Assembly: GCA_021432605.1 (NCBI GenBank)
Contig: MU271148.1
Span: 1,309,362 to 1,373,361, forward strand
Length of the DNA stretch: 64,000 nt
Direction of reading: 5' to 3'
Source of the DNA: Coniochaeta sp. PMI_546
Lineage: Eukaryota; Ascomycota; Sordariomycetes; Coniochaetales; Coniochaetaceae
Below, piece by piece: positions 11,952 through 24,952 of this stretch (its first letter is position 1; the number at the start of each line of letters is the position of its first letter). The translations under genes and the position numbers were made by a program. The notes beneath the pieces are model-generated. The model was given only the letters and a program-made list of their open reading frames with translations. It had not been told where the DNA came from and did not search any database.

Positions 11952-13156
11952 TTATGCGCCGATCATGCTGACGGGTATGGCACCTATTGAGGGCAGTCAG
12001 TTAGCAAAAGTGATCAGGTAGGAACACCGGATGTCGTTGGGATAAACTCACCAGATTGACCACCGAATGCACCGGCACCCTGAGCAACAGCAGGGAAGGG
12101 GCCGACATTGCAGACGACCGCGCACGAGCAAGCGCCGGTACCATCGATCTGGCCAGTGCCGACAGCGAAGCCGGTAGGGACAGAGCCAGTGGCGGCGCTG
12201 GTGGCGGCAGCCTCACCGCCAACGGTGGCCGAGACGCTCGTGGCGGCAGCAGCCTCGCCGGCAGCGACGGTCGAGCTCCCAGCGGCGGGCGCAGCAGAGC
12301 CGGCGGGGGCGGCGGCGGCACCTCCGTTGCCGGTGATGGCGCTGCCGGTGCCGGTGCCGTTCTGGGCGATGGCCATGGACTGGAAGAGGGCCTGGGTCTT
12401 CTCCGCGGTCGGGTTGATGGAGAAGGTCATGCCCTTGCCGCAGTGGCCCTTCTGCTTGCAGAAGAACCAGAGCGGGGTGTCGACCATGACTTGCATGGCA
12501 ACCTGCGGGGGCGGGTTGACGCTGTTGTTGGGGTTGGGCTGGAAGCCGCTGTCCATGCCGCCGGCGAGGGGCTCGCAGGGGGTGGCGAAGGCCGACTGCG
12601 TGGCGGTGTGGTTGGCGCTGAGGAAGGTGAAGATGACCATGTCGCCGATGGCGGCAGAGATCTGGGAGGGGCTGAAGGCGAGGCCGGCGGCGGCGCCTCC
12701 CACTGTGACGGTGTGCGTCGCACCCGCGCCGGAGACGACGCTGGTTGCGCCAGTGGCCACGGTTGCGGACGACGCCGCTGCTTCTCCACCGGCCGCGGCG
12801 GCCGCAGAAGTAGCCGCTGCCGCACCACCGCCAGCCTGGACTGTTACGGTCGTGGTGACCGGCTGGTTGATCACGGTCGTGGCAGCGCCGCCACCGCCGT
12901 TCACCCAGATGACGATGACCTCCGTCAGTGCGTTCTCGGTAATGCCCACGCCGCTGAGGCCGAGAAGCTGGAGTTCCGCGGCCGAGAGGCCGGAGACAGA
13001 GTTGGAGCCCACGCCGGCGTTGACGCTGACCTTCGACCCTCGCTCACGGGCCTCGAGGTGTTGGCTTCGTCGAGCATGGGCTGGGTAGACGTTGTGGACA
13101 GCCTTTGCCAGGGCGAGGGGTGCAATGCACAGAGATAGCGCTGCTGAGACCTTCAT
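11952..13156 (-). CDS. Secreted Ala/Gly/Thr-rich cupredoxin
   Basis: Predicted extracellular copper protein of the fungal serine-rich/cupredoxin family, likely cell-wall associated. Two exons, 13156-12052 and 11983-11952, give 378 residues. The 68-nt intron has donor GTGAGT and acceptor ATAG, and splicing changes the C-terminus to GGQSGAIPVSMIGA. A signal peptide is visible (MKVSAALSLCIAPLALAKA). A cupredoxin fold starts near residue 147 (THTVTVGGAAAGLAFSPSQI) with plausible type-1 copper ligands His183, Cys233, His238 and Met243 (CKQKGHCGKGM). Linkers before and after are low-complexity Ala/Gly/Thr/Val. A Cys cluster (CSCAVVC) sits near the C-terminus. I see no GPI signal. No oxidase domain is present, so it is not a laccase. 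Confidence 0.88.
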
Positions 13157-16100
13157 CGTGTCGAACGGGAGGTATTATAGGTCGGATATGTGCTGTAGAT
13201 GAACAACCTTTTTTCCTTGTCTCTCGTTTTCCTTTTTCTTTCCCAACGACTTGAAGAGAAAGCTGTTCTGGATGCGATATGGGCGAGTGCCTGCTCGTGT
13301 AGAAGTGAAGTAAAGAGAGAAAATAGGAAGGACCTAGAAAAAATGAGCGTATACTACAACACACACACGAATGCAGGTAAGAGATGAAGAGATGGAGGAA
13401 ACAAGAAGCATTCCTAGGAGAGGTGTGCGGGAGCCATTGCCTTAAATCGAGGCATGAAGATCGCACACTTAGTCACTTACATCCCAGCCGTCAGTGGGCC
13501 GGGAAAGGGGGCCTCGTCCATCCCGGCCAGGGGTGGTGAGGCTCGAAACAGCCAGCGGAAAGAAGAAATATGGGCTAGGAAGCCCATGTTCGGGGAGACA
13601 GGCGTCCGATTAAGCAGTTCTGCACTTGGCCGGTGTGTTCGATGCAACTTTGGTGTCGTGGTATGGGTGATGTCGATGGAGTGAGGTTGTGCTGGACGGG
13701 GGTGAGGCACAGGGGTGGCCCGGACCATGACCTGACCAAGAGCCTCCAAGCCTGGCGCAGGAGGTGTGCTGTGACAGAATCGTCTCGAGTCGTGTTTTGG
13801 CATGTCGCTAGCACTCCACAGACGGTAACCGCTCAGGCCCTCACTTCTCCGCTTCCTCGTCCCTTTCTCTCTTATGGGCATGGATATCTCGGAGATTGAT
13901 GTCCAGGTGCATGCTTAAGCAACGCTAGTATGCTAATTTCTTCTCCTCAACGAAGAGATCAATTCGAGATTGCGGTGCAACGAGTAGGTCTAGGTCTAGT
14001 TGAATTGTGATGAAATGTTTGCTTCTCGACCTGACAGCGAGTTCTGGTGAATGATGGCGGCCGCTTATGCAGGGCCGGGTGCGCTAAAAATAAGGTAAAA
14101 AATACACGCGGCACAGAGCAGATCTGGAGGCGGCATACTGGCTGCTGAGTTGGTAATAAGTCTAAAGTCTGGATACCTGTCACGCTCTCATGCCAAGGCC
14201 ACAGTGTCGTGGATTATCGTTTAATGGCCAGCTTCTAGAAAAGAGAGCTCAGAAATTCCATTATTCAAAGCTATCCCCTACTTTTTCTCGTCGAGAAGCT
14301 CCTTGATTGCTTGATGGCAGTCGGCTGGAATACCATGGTAGATGCCTCAATCGTTCCTTGATGCTTCCTAAAAATGTCAAACAGGCCGTCTAGCGTATTT
14401 TTGCGATGCCTTGAGGTAGTGTTCAACCCAGAATTCACTGATGAAACGGCCAAGGAGGTAGCTTGACAGTGGGAGAGACTTTGCATCGGGCTGACGGCTG
14501 CTGGCGTGATGCCGTACCCTTGGCATACAAAGGACCTTGTCGTTTCCGGTCGACCTTCAGCGTGCGCAATCAGTGTCTAGGGAATAAGAGAGCGACGCGG
14601 AAGAAGAAGCTTAGGTATTAGCCACCACGTACATCGTTGACACATGAGGACTGGATAAACAGGCCTTGGGGCGGCCGACTTCAGACAAGGAACAAAGCGT
14701 TGCCGGGGGCTTGTCGTCCCCATTTTGGACGATGGAACGCGGGTTGTCACAGGTTTTCTCGCTTCGCGTCGATCATGTAGGTACGCTTCCCCGTTCTCTA
14801 GGCCTTATTTTCCCGACCGACCTCCAACCCCGCCCTGCCGATGGCTTCCGGACTGCATAGCCTCATTCTTCCGTAATGATCACCGCGGATCTAGACTTCA
14901 AGATTCAAGCAGATGCATTGCCCTGGCCTTGGGATTGTTGCCGGGCTTGGCTCTGCTGTTTCGCCTGCTGCTGTTGTCCTTCGTAAAGTCCTGTATAATA
15001 TCCGGCATAGTACCAAGACATTAACAGCTTCTTCAACCCCTCGTCTTGCACTGAGCCAGCCAGGGTGAGGCCTCGCAGTTAGCCATTACAGATTCCACCA
15101 GAGGTGTAGAGTATCGCATCCACATCAAAGTAGCAATAGAAACCGACTTGGTGAACGAACGTACCGGAGCCAAGTAACGTCTGGGGCCCTGACACACCAG
15201 ACACTGCCGGTCCAGCCACCGCAGCCGTGCCGACGCTGTCATCTAGACTCTTTCCTCCTTGCCGTGCATCATCCTATCAGAGTTAGCCCCACGAATCATC
15301 GCAATGTGAAGTTGAGATTTGAGGATGGTCGAAAGCGATCTTCAGACTGTTTCATGCCAAGCTTTTCGGATCTGCAACACTGGCGGAGGGCACGGTTTCC
15401 AAGGGCATGGAACACGACCGGCAAGGATGATGATTTACGTACCATCTGTGCGTCTCCCATGGCCGTTTCGAGGCGCTCCTCGCCTTCGCTCTCGTCCATA
15501 GGCTGGCTGGAGCCTCTCGTTTCAGGCTTGGCATCTGGTCGAACTCTGAGACGATGGTTAGGATCAGCGAGAGATGAACAAGGTTGCCGATGTCTCTTGG
15601 GGCTGATGGTCCAAGTGTTCAACGCCCTGGACTAGGCACAGGACTGGACTGACTCAGGTTGATCTGGCGGAAGGTCATCTACCGAGCCTCCTTTTGCGTG
15701 GATGCTGTGATATTTCTATCCTTAATGTCAAAAAAAAGTCCTCGAGGCAAAAGATCCGAACCTGGGGCGCTCACCTTGTATTCCGCCAGAGCATCGTTCC
15801 ACGACTCGATGAGTGCCGAGTCGTCCCAGATCTCGTCATGATTCATAACTGTGAGTTTCGTCTAAAATACACAATCAGCGACAGACAGTTATGGCGATTC
15901 TGTTTTGGAAGTAGTTGTTGGAGGAAAACTGAGGTTGCGCGAAAAGTTCGGCTCAAATACTATGGGAACTCGCCAGAGTACAAACAAGGAGGTATGTCCC
16001 AGCAGCTATAGGGCTTCAACATCAATCATTACAGCAGGACATGAATTGTAGCTGACAATCTGAAGATTATATTTGGTTTCAATCAAGGAGAAAAAGATCA

Positions 16101-16453
16101 TGGGCAGAATTCGTTCTGCAAGTCCATTATTCTCTGGCGTCGTATCATCCCAATGCTCACAAGAAGAAGGTTCTGCCCCTGATATCTGCAAACACTAATA
16201 GAGATGACACAATAGTCCTGAACAGAAACAACTCGTTGAAAGCGGCCAGTTTAAAGATGCCGCATACTGTCTGGACCCGAATGCCGGCGCCGTAGACGCC
16301 CCGCCCCACCGACTCCGTGTCGAAGCCCCGGTCGGATTCGGCATTAGTCGTCCCTCGACGCGGAGCCCATGATGGACCGGAATACCTAACACTTTCATAC
16401 ACACAAAGATACTTGGGATTACTCCCTTCAAAGAGTGTTTCAACGACCACCTG
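13157..16453. other. 3.3 kb intergenic stretch with no supportable gene
   Basis: Open frames here reach at most about 145 residues, lie over one another, and show no domain, signal peptide or conserved splice pattern. The right part contains the promoter side of nothing obvious, since both neighbours read leftward. The left end holds the cupredoxin promoter. No RNA gene or transposon motif was recognised. Confidence 0.45.
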
Positions 16454-16957
16454 CTAGACCTTAATGAACTCCCAGACCGTCCCACCTTCTTCCCTTGTAA
16501 CGAGGCTGCGCCCATCATCCCCGATTCTCATCTTCAGCAATAAGTCATAGTGCGTCGTCAGCAATAGATACCCTCCGTCCGGACATGGTCTGGCGACAAA
16601 GAACTCCCAAGCCTGGTGGTGGTTCTTGACGGCATAGATATTCTTCCGCCCGTCATGTCCCATATACTTCCCGCTCGCCGTGTTACGGAACCCGAACCAG
16701 CCCTTGTTCTCGATGCACGCCCAGTGACAGCTCCCCGTGGCACACGCGTCTGATTCGAGCGAAAGCTTCCCGTCGATCATGGTGATGGCCCGCCCTTGGG
16801 CACGGTCGACGATGATGTACGTCGAGCCCGGCCAAGGTACTGCGTTGCGAAGTGCTCCTGCGCCCCAGAAGCTGGATCCTATGTCCGCTTTCGTGTCATA
16901 GTCATCTTGCTCCGGCTCCGGCTCCGGGTCGACTGAGAACAGGGTCCTGGAAACCAT
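16454..16957 (-). CDS. Beta-trefoil (fascin-like) fold protein
   Basis: Predicted cytosolic 167-residue protein with a fascin/actin-cross-linking-like beta-trefoil; molecular role unknown. It is a single exon, with ATG at 16957 and stop at 16454. After an acidic N-terminus (PEPEPEQDDYD) come repeated trefoil strand motifs: YIIVDRAQGRAITMIDGKL; WACIENKGWFGFRNTASGKY followed by MGHD; and WEFF...GGYLLLTTHYDLLLKM. The closing GGTVWEFIKV is typical of small fungal members. No signal peptide or membrane span is present. Flanks on both sides are long non-coding stretches, so nothing in the context indicates a pathway. Confidence 0.75.
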   Translation of the reverse strand: MVSRTLFSVDPEPEPEQDDYDTKADIGSSFWGAGALRNAVPWPGSTYIIVDRAQGRAITMIDGKLSLESDACATGSCHWACIENKGWFGFRNTASGKYMGHDGRKNIYAVKNHHQAWEFFVARPCPDGGYLLLTTHYDLLLKMRIGDDGRSLVTREEGGTVWEFIKV

Positions 16958-18618
16958 GACTTTGGATGTGCAGACTCTTTCTGATGGAAACCTTTAGGGT
17001 GGACTAGTTGCAGCGTATGCGCAACTAAAGTCACATGCGCAAGCTCAGAAGTTCTTATATGGTCAGGATCCCTTACGATATCGGGGAGACGACAACTTGG
17101 TTGAACAGCGAAGGCGCGTAGCCCGACGAGCTGAAGCCTGCCACGGTAGGTGTTATTGTCATTGGCTACCTGGAGCGAAAGTGGGGAGGTCTATCAGCTC
17201 ACTTGTCTGGAAGCTGAACTGGACTTCACACCTTGGAAAGTGAGCCCATGGATTCCCGACAGGTGTGAAAAAAGTGTGATTGCATATTTTTATTTGGGCA
17301 TAAAGTTGGCTTGGTCAAGTGGCCGCCTTTCTAGAACAACTGCCCACATACGCACTGCTGTTGTCAACAGGTCTTGCATGTATGGCCGCTATTCTATCAC
17401 AGCAGAGATCAGGAACGACTACTTGGACAAGCTCCTGGACGTGGTCGGTTCAGGTACTCCAAGTGAAGGTAGGCAATACTGGAATGGTCTTTCTACCTTC
17501 TCCTTCAAACAGCTTCTGTTGAACTACATACGAAGAAGCTGGATCGAACTGGTGCCTGTTTCTGTCCCTTGGGCAGCCTGTTTCTGATTGGCATGGAGGC
17601 AATAGAAGGCGCAAGATGGAGGCACTCAGCGGTGCTACTTCTAGTTTGGCAGTTGCAGTATCTCTAGATGGACTACGAAGCTAGTCGCCGTTACATACGA
17701 TGACAATCGCGAAGCATCCTGGGGCCTTGCATCGTCAATGCCGCATGATTCACTCATACTGGAACTGGGCACGGAACAACCGTTGTTGTGACGTGACCTC
17801 CGAGGACACAACTCCTGTAGAGGGCAAGACTGAGACTTATGACTAGTCATATCGACTGGTTTATCTGGCTGTTCTGGAGAAGAAGATATTAGGGATTCGA
17901 AATGAAGAGGAGGACGGCGCGTCCGGTCAACATCATGCAGGGCCGTAGGCTTCCCCCTTTTCGACGTCCATTCCTGTGTAGACTAAGGCGCACCTATCAC
18001 CGACCGAGAGCAGCGGCAGCGCTCGCTAAGAGTTCTAATTTAGGCATCAATAAATAGTTGACAACAAATATCTCACGCGAGAAGGCAAATAGTGTTGGGA
18101 GAGAACAGGGCATAGTAGCAGGGAAGATGCATGCGCATGCCGATCCGGAAGGAAAGCTGCACAAGACTAAGAAGCGAGCAACTTAGCGGTCTAGACCGTC
18201 TCGCCAGCAGCCCAGACCGAGCATCGAGATCCGCATGTAACAGTGTGATAGGAGATCTTGCGGCCTGGAGGATCTGTCGCTGAAACTACGTTCCTGGAAA
18301 TATTTGTTGTCCACGGGGGACATCTGGGCAGTGCTAGGATATCGTATCCCCCCAATTTACCCCGCCGTCAACTGCTTTTGCGCGTGAGGGGTTGTGGGGA
18401 AGGTATCCGCCCCTCCATCTCTAACGTCATGCGTTATTGCCGGGAGGCTCCAGAGCTCCAAATGCTCCGGAGCTGTACTTGAGCCCATGGCTTCCATTCC
18501 TTTTCAGGTCGAACTCGACGCCAAATAAAATACGATAATTCGGATCATACTGTTTTCTCTCTGTCTCCTTTTCAACCTTTTAATTCGTTCCACTCGTTTC
18601 GAACTTCGGCTGTGAGAA
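16958..18618. other. Divergent intergenic region
   Basis: Upstream regions of the beta-trefoil gene (-) and the FGGY kinase gene (+). It has short frames only, the longest 145 residues without recognisable content. No RNA gene or repeat was seen. Confidence 0.5.
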
Positions 18619-20659
18619 ATGGAGTAAGTCCTCGAACCGAAATCCCCAAAGCATTTTTGGCCCATGTACCACTAACACGGCTCCCGGCATTGCAGCAAAT
18701 CGCAGGTACATTCACCATCACAGCTCCTAGCCGAACGACGACCATCATCTGACAGCAGCCTCACAGGAGCACTACATAGGCATAGACGTTGGCACAGGTT
18801 CGGCTCGAGCCTGCCTTATCGATTCCACCGGCGAAATCAAGGCGCTCGCCGCCGAGAACATCAAGCTATGGCAGCCCGCGACCGGTTACGGCGGCACTCA
18901 CTATGTACGCTCATACCTTATGTTCAGGATGACCGCGCGGCTCCGATAGAAAGACTTACCCCTGGACTTTAGGAGCAATCCACCACGGACATCTGGAAAT
19001 GCATTTGCATATGTGTAAAAAAGATTGTGGCCGAGTCGAAGATTGACCCAAAGACTATCCGGGGACTGGGTTTCGATGCGACGTGCTCGCTGGCCGTCTT
19101 TGCCCACGACACCAACGAGCCGATTTCAGTCACTGGGCCCGACTTCGCAAACGACGGAAATGACAGGAACGTTATTCTGTGGCTCGACCACCGGCCACTG
19201 GCCGAAGCTGACAAGATCAATGCCACGAAACACAACTTGCTTCGGTATGTTGGCGGAACTATGAGCGTTGAAATGGAAATCCCAAAAGTGCTGTGGCTCA
19301 AGAACAACATGCCCGCTGAGCTGTTCGACCGTTGCAAGTTCTTCGATCTCGCAGATGCCTTGACACACATCGCGACTGGCAATGAGGCAAGGAGCTTCTG
19401 TAGCACCGTCTGCAAACAAGGCTACGTACCGGTTGGCGTGGACGGTAGCGTCAAGGGATGGCAGGAAGACTTCCTAGAAACAATCGGCCTCGGAGACTTG
19501 GCGAAGGACAATTTCAAGAGAATGGGAGGAGTCAATGGGGTGGTGAGCCTTTTCCTTGAAATGTGTCCTATGGAAAGAGAAAGTTACTGACCTTTTGAAG
19601 AACGGTACCTATCTCAGCGCCGGCGAACTTGTTGGACCTTTGTCAGAAAAAGCCGCCAATGAACTTGGACTTCCTGCAGGCATTGCCGTCGGCAGCGGTG
19701 TCATCGATGCCTACGCAGGCTGGATAGGCACAGTGGGTGCAAAGGTGAAGCTGGACCCCGACCAGCTGGACGACTCATCCCCTAAGAACGACGTCTCTCA
19801 AGCATTCACCCGACTGGCTGCCGTAGCAGGAACTTCGACATGTCACCTCGCCATGTCGAAAGACCCAGTCTTTGTACCCGGAGTGTGGGGGCCGTACCGT
19901 GACGTGCTCATACCCGATTACTGGATGGCCGAGGGCGGCCAATCCGCTACGGGTGAGCTCATACGGCACATGCTCGAGACACACGCAGCATATGACGAAG
20001 CAGTAAGAGAGTCGAAGGCGGCAGGAAAGAACATATACGATTTCATGAACGACCATCTGCGCGAGCTAGCCGACAAGAATAAGTCGCCTTCGATCGCGTA
20101 CCTCGTCCGACATTTCTTCTTCTACGGCGACCTGTGGGGTAACAGGTCGCCTATTGCGGATCCGAACATGAGAGGCTCCATCATTGGCATGAGCAGCGAC
20201 AAGAGCTTAGACGGCATGGCACTGCTGTACTACTCGACGTTAGAGTCCATTGCCCTGCAAACACGGCAGATTGTGGAGACGATGAACAACGCCGGTCACG
20301 ATATTCGGAGTATCTTCATGTCGGGCAGCCAGTGCCAGAACGACATCTTGATGGATCTCATTGCTACGGCGTGCGATATGCCGGTTCTCGTCCCGCGCTA
20401 CGTGCACGCTGCGGTGGTGCATGGAGCCGCCATGCTGGGAGCCAAGGCGGCCAGTGCCGACAAGGATGGCAAGACGGAGCCGCTGTGGGACATCATGGAC
20501 CGAATGAGCAAGCCCGGCAAGATCGTAAGGTCGAGGGGCGATGCGGGCGAGAAGAAGCTGCTTGATGCGAAGTATGAGATCTTCCTGGACCAGTGCCGGA
20601 CACAGCAGGCATACAGGAAGAAGGTGGATGAGGCCATCCAAGGCTTCAACTGGGAATGA
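18619..20659 (+). CDS. FGGY-family carbohydrate kinase (D-ribulokinase-like)
   Basis: ATP-dependent sugar kinase of the FGGY family, closest in pattern to the YDR109C/human FGGY group that phosphorylates D-ribulose-type substrates; exact substrate inferred only. Five exons join in frame: 18619-18623, 18696-18705, 18767-18904, 18973-19542 and 19601-20659, giving 593 residues. The first coding exon contributes 5 nt and the second is a 10-nt micro-exon. Together they encode MDKSQ, then EHYIGIDVGTGSARACLID, the N-terminal phosphate-binding motif. Other family marks are YEQSTTDIWK, GLGFDATCSLAV, ILWLDHRPLAEAD and the C-terminal half with GSQCQNDILMDLIA and VHGAAMLGA. No targeting signal is visible. 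The length suits the family. Confidence 0.92.
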
Positions 20660-21594
20660 AGGACTAGACCATGTTGATGCTGCTCTGTGATCAACTGAGC
20701 GGTCAATAATTCTGCGTGGTGAGATGGGTGGTGGATAATAATAGACTCATAATAGACATGTCGGTAATGAACGAGGTTTCTTAACAATATCGAGTGACAA
20801 TTGCGGCAAAAAATGTTACTGGTGATTGTTCTTTATCAATGATCCGTACCCAGTAAACCATTCACGTGACCATTGCATTTCCCAGTCTTGAGCCGCAAGC
20901 AATGACCCGCTTTGTCAGACAAATGGAACCTGCGACCTCCCGTCCTTCTGGATTTGACGATCCGACTTCCATCTCCCATTACGCAAACCTTCTCCGCGCC
21001 TTGCGCAATTGCACGTCTGCGGTATCGCCTGATATCCTATTCATACTGACATTTTTCAGTGTATACTACTCGGCTGCCTGGTGTCCTTTTTATTTGGCTC
21101 ACTTTTCGAGCGAGACACAGCGAAGAGATAGACCACGCCGACATCGACTGTATCGTCATTTTCCAAAGACAAACCGCCACAATTATTCCATTGCCCATTT
21201 CCAAAAGGCAATACTAACTGTCGAACGAGCGCCTTCTTCTCTACCCTACATCAGTTGCTTTCGCACAAGCCGGAGCTCAGTGTGTTGTTGGCAGCTTAGC
21301 CCTCGTGGATGGTGCTAAAAGCGTGATTCTGTCACGGCGGCCCTGAACGGTCAGGGAGTGGAGGGCGCGTGGGCATAAGAGAGGAACTTGGCATAATTCT
21401 GAGAAAGAACTGAGAACACACCCTTTCGTTTGTTATAAGACGAGAGGAAGCATTCATTGCCCAAGGTTTTCCTTTGTGCAGTGCTTGACGACCTCGCTGT
21501 GTCCGCATAAATAGTCCACCCCTCAAGTGCAGCATTTCCTGTGAACTGGAGAACCTGCTACGGCTCGAGACCCTCCCGTGCCTGCGCTGCCACC
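20660..21594. other. Intergenic: PCF11 promoter side
   Basis: Stretch between the FGGY kinase and PCF11, both rightward. It contains short frames up to 150 residues with no recognisable content and no RNA gene. Confidence 0.5.
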
Positions 21595-24146
21595 ATGTCT
21601 AGCAACGATAAAGCTGCCGAGGTGGCGGAGGACTACCGAGAAGCCCTCCAGGACTTGACTATGAATTCGCGTTTTGAAATCTCAAACTTGACTGTCGTTG
21701 CGCGAGAGAACACGGAGCATGCTCTCGCTATCGCCGAGACTCTCCAGGACCACATCAAAAAGGTAGATATATATCGTCCCCTAAACTTGCCATCTAGACT
21801 TCGGTGTTCTCTGCCTACTAAATTCGTTGAGACTCCCCTTCTCTGATACACACGCCCATGATGAGAACCTAACTGACAGCCACCGCAGGTCCCCCCTCAG
21901 AGGAAGCTTCCTGCACTGTACGTCCTTGACTCAATCGTCAAGAATGTCGGAACGCCATACACTCTCTTCTTCGGGAGGAAGCTGTATAACACTTTCATGG
22001 ATGCTTATGCGTCGGTTGATAACCAGACACGGCGCAAGATGGATGAGATGCTAAAGACATGGAAGGAGCCAGTGCCCGGCTCTATCGACACCAGGCCGGT
22101 ATTCCCTCCGGATGTTGTCAGGCCGATTGAGAATGCCTTGATCAAGGCTCGGACTACTGCCCTCCAGGCCCAACAAGAGAGCATTCGCGGCCAGCAGGCG
22201 CTTCTCAGTGGAAAACGCCAACAACCACCGCTGCCATATCGTGAAACACCGACACCACCAGGCTTCCGACCGGGTTCACAGCAGCCGCCCCCCTACGGGC
22301 AGCACCCTCCACCCGGCATGAATGGACACCCACCGGGACCTCCGATGCCAACTTCATACCCTATTCTCTCTAATAACGTGCGTAGCAATCTTCCTTCTGG
22401 CGAGACCATCATGCTAACTCAGTATATAGACGCCTCAACCTCAATATCCCGGCCGCTCAACACCACAACCAGCATACACCGGCGCAAATTCATACCAGCC
22501 TGCTCCAGGCCCAGACGCCTACCACCACCAACAGCAGCAAGCAGGACTAAGCATAGACAACCTAAAAACTGACATCCAGCAACTGATAGTGGCCACCAAG
22601 GCGGAGTTCGCGGCGACGCCGCATGATACTAGCATACAAACAAGGCTGAGAGCGTTGCTGGACCTGCAGGGGGTGATACAGCACCAGAACTTGAATCAGG
22701 ATCAGTTAGTGCTTGTTAGGAACCAAGTAGCTGAGCTCTCCTCCGCCGTAAAGATCAACAGGGCTCCTGTCGCAAGCCAGGCAGCCCTACCGCTACCGCT
22801 ACCAGCATACTCTACCCCTACACCTCTACCCCTCCCAGTAGCAGTAGCCCCGCCTCCCCCGGTGCCGTCCGCCTCGGCGCCTCCTGTCGCTTCTGCTGCT
22901 GCTGTTCCTGCGCCGGGTGGCGGTGGTCTGTCGTTAGACGCCCTGTTCGGACAGGGAGCGTTGGCTACCCTACTCGCCGGTGCCAAACCCGCAACCCCAG
23001 TGGTGTCTACCTCTACGCCGCAACCGCCGCCGGCGGCTATTCGGTCACCCGCTCCTGCTCTTGCCCAGCCAGCTCAGCCCGCAGCAGCCGCCGTCCCGTC
23101 GGACCCCATGGCGCTGCTGGCTATGCTTCGACAGTCCGGTCTCCTACCACCCCCGAGCTCCGCACCTCCCGTCGGGACGGCCGCAGTGCCCCCTCCACCT
23201 GCGCCCGGAAGTCTGAATCTCGCCAGCTTGCTTGCCAAAGCCGGGGCACCAAGTAGCGCGCCCGCAGCCTTCGGCTGTCTGACAGGCGACATCCAGCTCA
23301 AGGCGTCGTCGCTGAAGAAGTGAGTCTTTCTTTTCCCGCACGCCATCCATCCATCCGATGTCCACGTTGACTAGATACTGACACGTAACTCAAATAAAAA
23401 CAGGTACCGCCCACACCTCGTTCCCCTCCTCTACGACGACCTCGGCCCGCCGTGCACGCAGTGCGGCCGCCGCTTCCGGACCGACGAGGAAGGTCGCAGG
23501 AAGAAGACGGCGCACATGGACTGGCACTTCAGGGTGCACCAGCGCATCGCCGAGGCCGAGAAGCGCGGGCAGCACCGGTCCTGGTACGTCGACGCCGACG
23601 ACTGGGTGCGCTCCCGCGAGGCGGTGGACACCGACTACGTCGCTCCCCAGGGCGGCGGCGGTGGTGGTGGTGGTGGTGGTGGTGACGGCCAGACGGACGA
23701 TGCCGGCGGGAGTGTCGGCGGCGGCGGCGGCGGTGGGGGTTTAGGGATGCATAAGGGGGCCAGGAGGCAGGCGTACATACCCGTGCCCGAGGATCCAAAG
23801 GTCAACACGGTGTGTCCCATCTGTCAGGAGAAGTTCGAGATGAAGTGGCTCGACGAGGCTCAGGAGTGGGTGTGGATGGATGCCGTCAAGGTCGGGGACA
23901 GGGTGTACCACGCGAGCTGCTATGGGGAGGCGACCAAGGGGGCAGGCGGAGGAGGAGGAGGGAACGACAGGGCCACGCCGGCTAGGGGCACGCCGGAGCC
24001 CGTGCTGGGCAAGAGGAAGGCGGAGGTGAGTTTCTGACATCTTGTGTTTCTTTATTGGCATATGCGTCGTGATGGAAGCTAATCGGGGCACGTGGCAGAA
24101 TGACCTACCTTCTTTGCGAGGTAAGGTTAAACTTGAGGGCCATTGA
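21595..24146 (+). CDS. PCF11: mRNA 3'-end cleavage/termination factor PCF11
   Basis: Subunit of cleavage factor IA that binds the phosphorylated RNA polymerase II C-terminal domain and promotes pre-mRNA cleavage and transcription termination in the nucleus. Five exons, 21595-21762, 21889-22377, 22430-23319, 23404-24025 and 24099-24146, give 738 residues in continuous frame. Residues 1 to about 135 form the CTD-interacting domain (EDYREALQDLTMNSRFEIS, then LYVLDSIVKNVGTPY). A Pro/Gln-rich linker follows. Two zinc-binding modules flank the CFIA clamp region: CTQC at 533-536 with downstream His near 553-561, and CPIC at 652-655 with H684 and C687. A Gly-rich tract separates them. The last exon adds NDLPSLRGKVKLEGH. 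The start follows GCCACC. Confidence 0.95.
23655..23736 (+). repeat. Gly-codon microsatellite inside PCF11
   Basis: Runs of GGC and GGT triplets encode two poly-glycine tracts between the two PCF11 zinc modules. They are in frame, so length changes would alter only the linker. Confidence 0.7.
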
Positions 24147-24952
24147 GGATGGGTTTTTGTGACGTGGAATTGGTTAGAGGTCCGGCTAGAGGGTTGCTGG
24201 GTTTCGAGCATAGTACAGGTCGGAGTTTGGCGACAACCAAATTATAGGACGAGGACCCATGAGAGCCGTTACACAGTTGGTGATGGTTCTTGGACGAAGA
24301 CGGTCCTGGATGGGTGGATCTAACACTCTATGAGCTTGAGAAGTGTATATATACAGACAGCATCATCGTTTGCATCGCCCAAGCGAAGGGCGCTGGCGAG
24401 TCGGTAGGAGACCGTTAAAGGGTGAAAGGTACCCCTTCATACTATGCAAATAGGCAAGGGAGCTGCACCAGTGGGACACATCAATAACCACTGGCCGTAA
24501 TGCAGTACAAATTAACCATCTACTTATTGCAGGAGTGCCATTGCGTTCGTGAGTGCCAGAGCAACAAGAATAAGAGTAAAACGCTGTTATAATGGAACAA
24601 CAACTTCAAAACACATCCTCAGACCCAGCATTGGTCGGTGCGACAGGATGAGCTACGCAACCTTGGCAGGGCGATAATATTGCAGAGTCATGTAGCATGG
24701 AGGAAAGGCCCCTGATGGCGGGTACTACGTGTATTCAAGAGGTCTCGCACACACATGGACTTATTTTTTATGTTTTACCATTAGTTTTCGTCTAGGGAAC
24801 TGTTTATAGGGTATGAGAATCTACATCTCCCCCGTAAGCCATGTTACAAAATATGGGACATGGAAAAGTTTTAAGAAAAAAGTCGATGGACCGTCCAACA
24901 CCACCTGGGGCTTTCTCGTTCCCCATTGCCCACAACTCCGAAACCCTCGCGC
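24147..24952. other. Convergent intergenic region
   Basis: 3' flanks of PCF11 (+) and PMA1 (-). No gene, RNA or repeat could be supported. Confidence 0.5.

Noticed and set aside
12056-13138. Two long plus-strand frames (360 and 326 codons)
   Set aside because: GC-rich antisense shadows of the secreted cupredoxin, whose signal peptide and copper ligands are clear on the minus strand.
17150-17587. A 145-codon plus-strand frame
   Set aside because: No recognisable motif or splice continuation, and an overlapping alternative frame is equally open.
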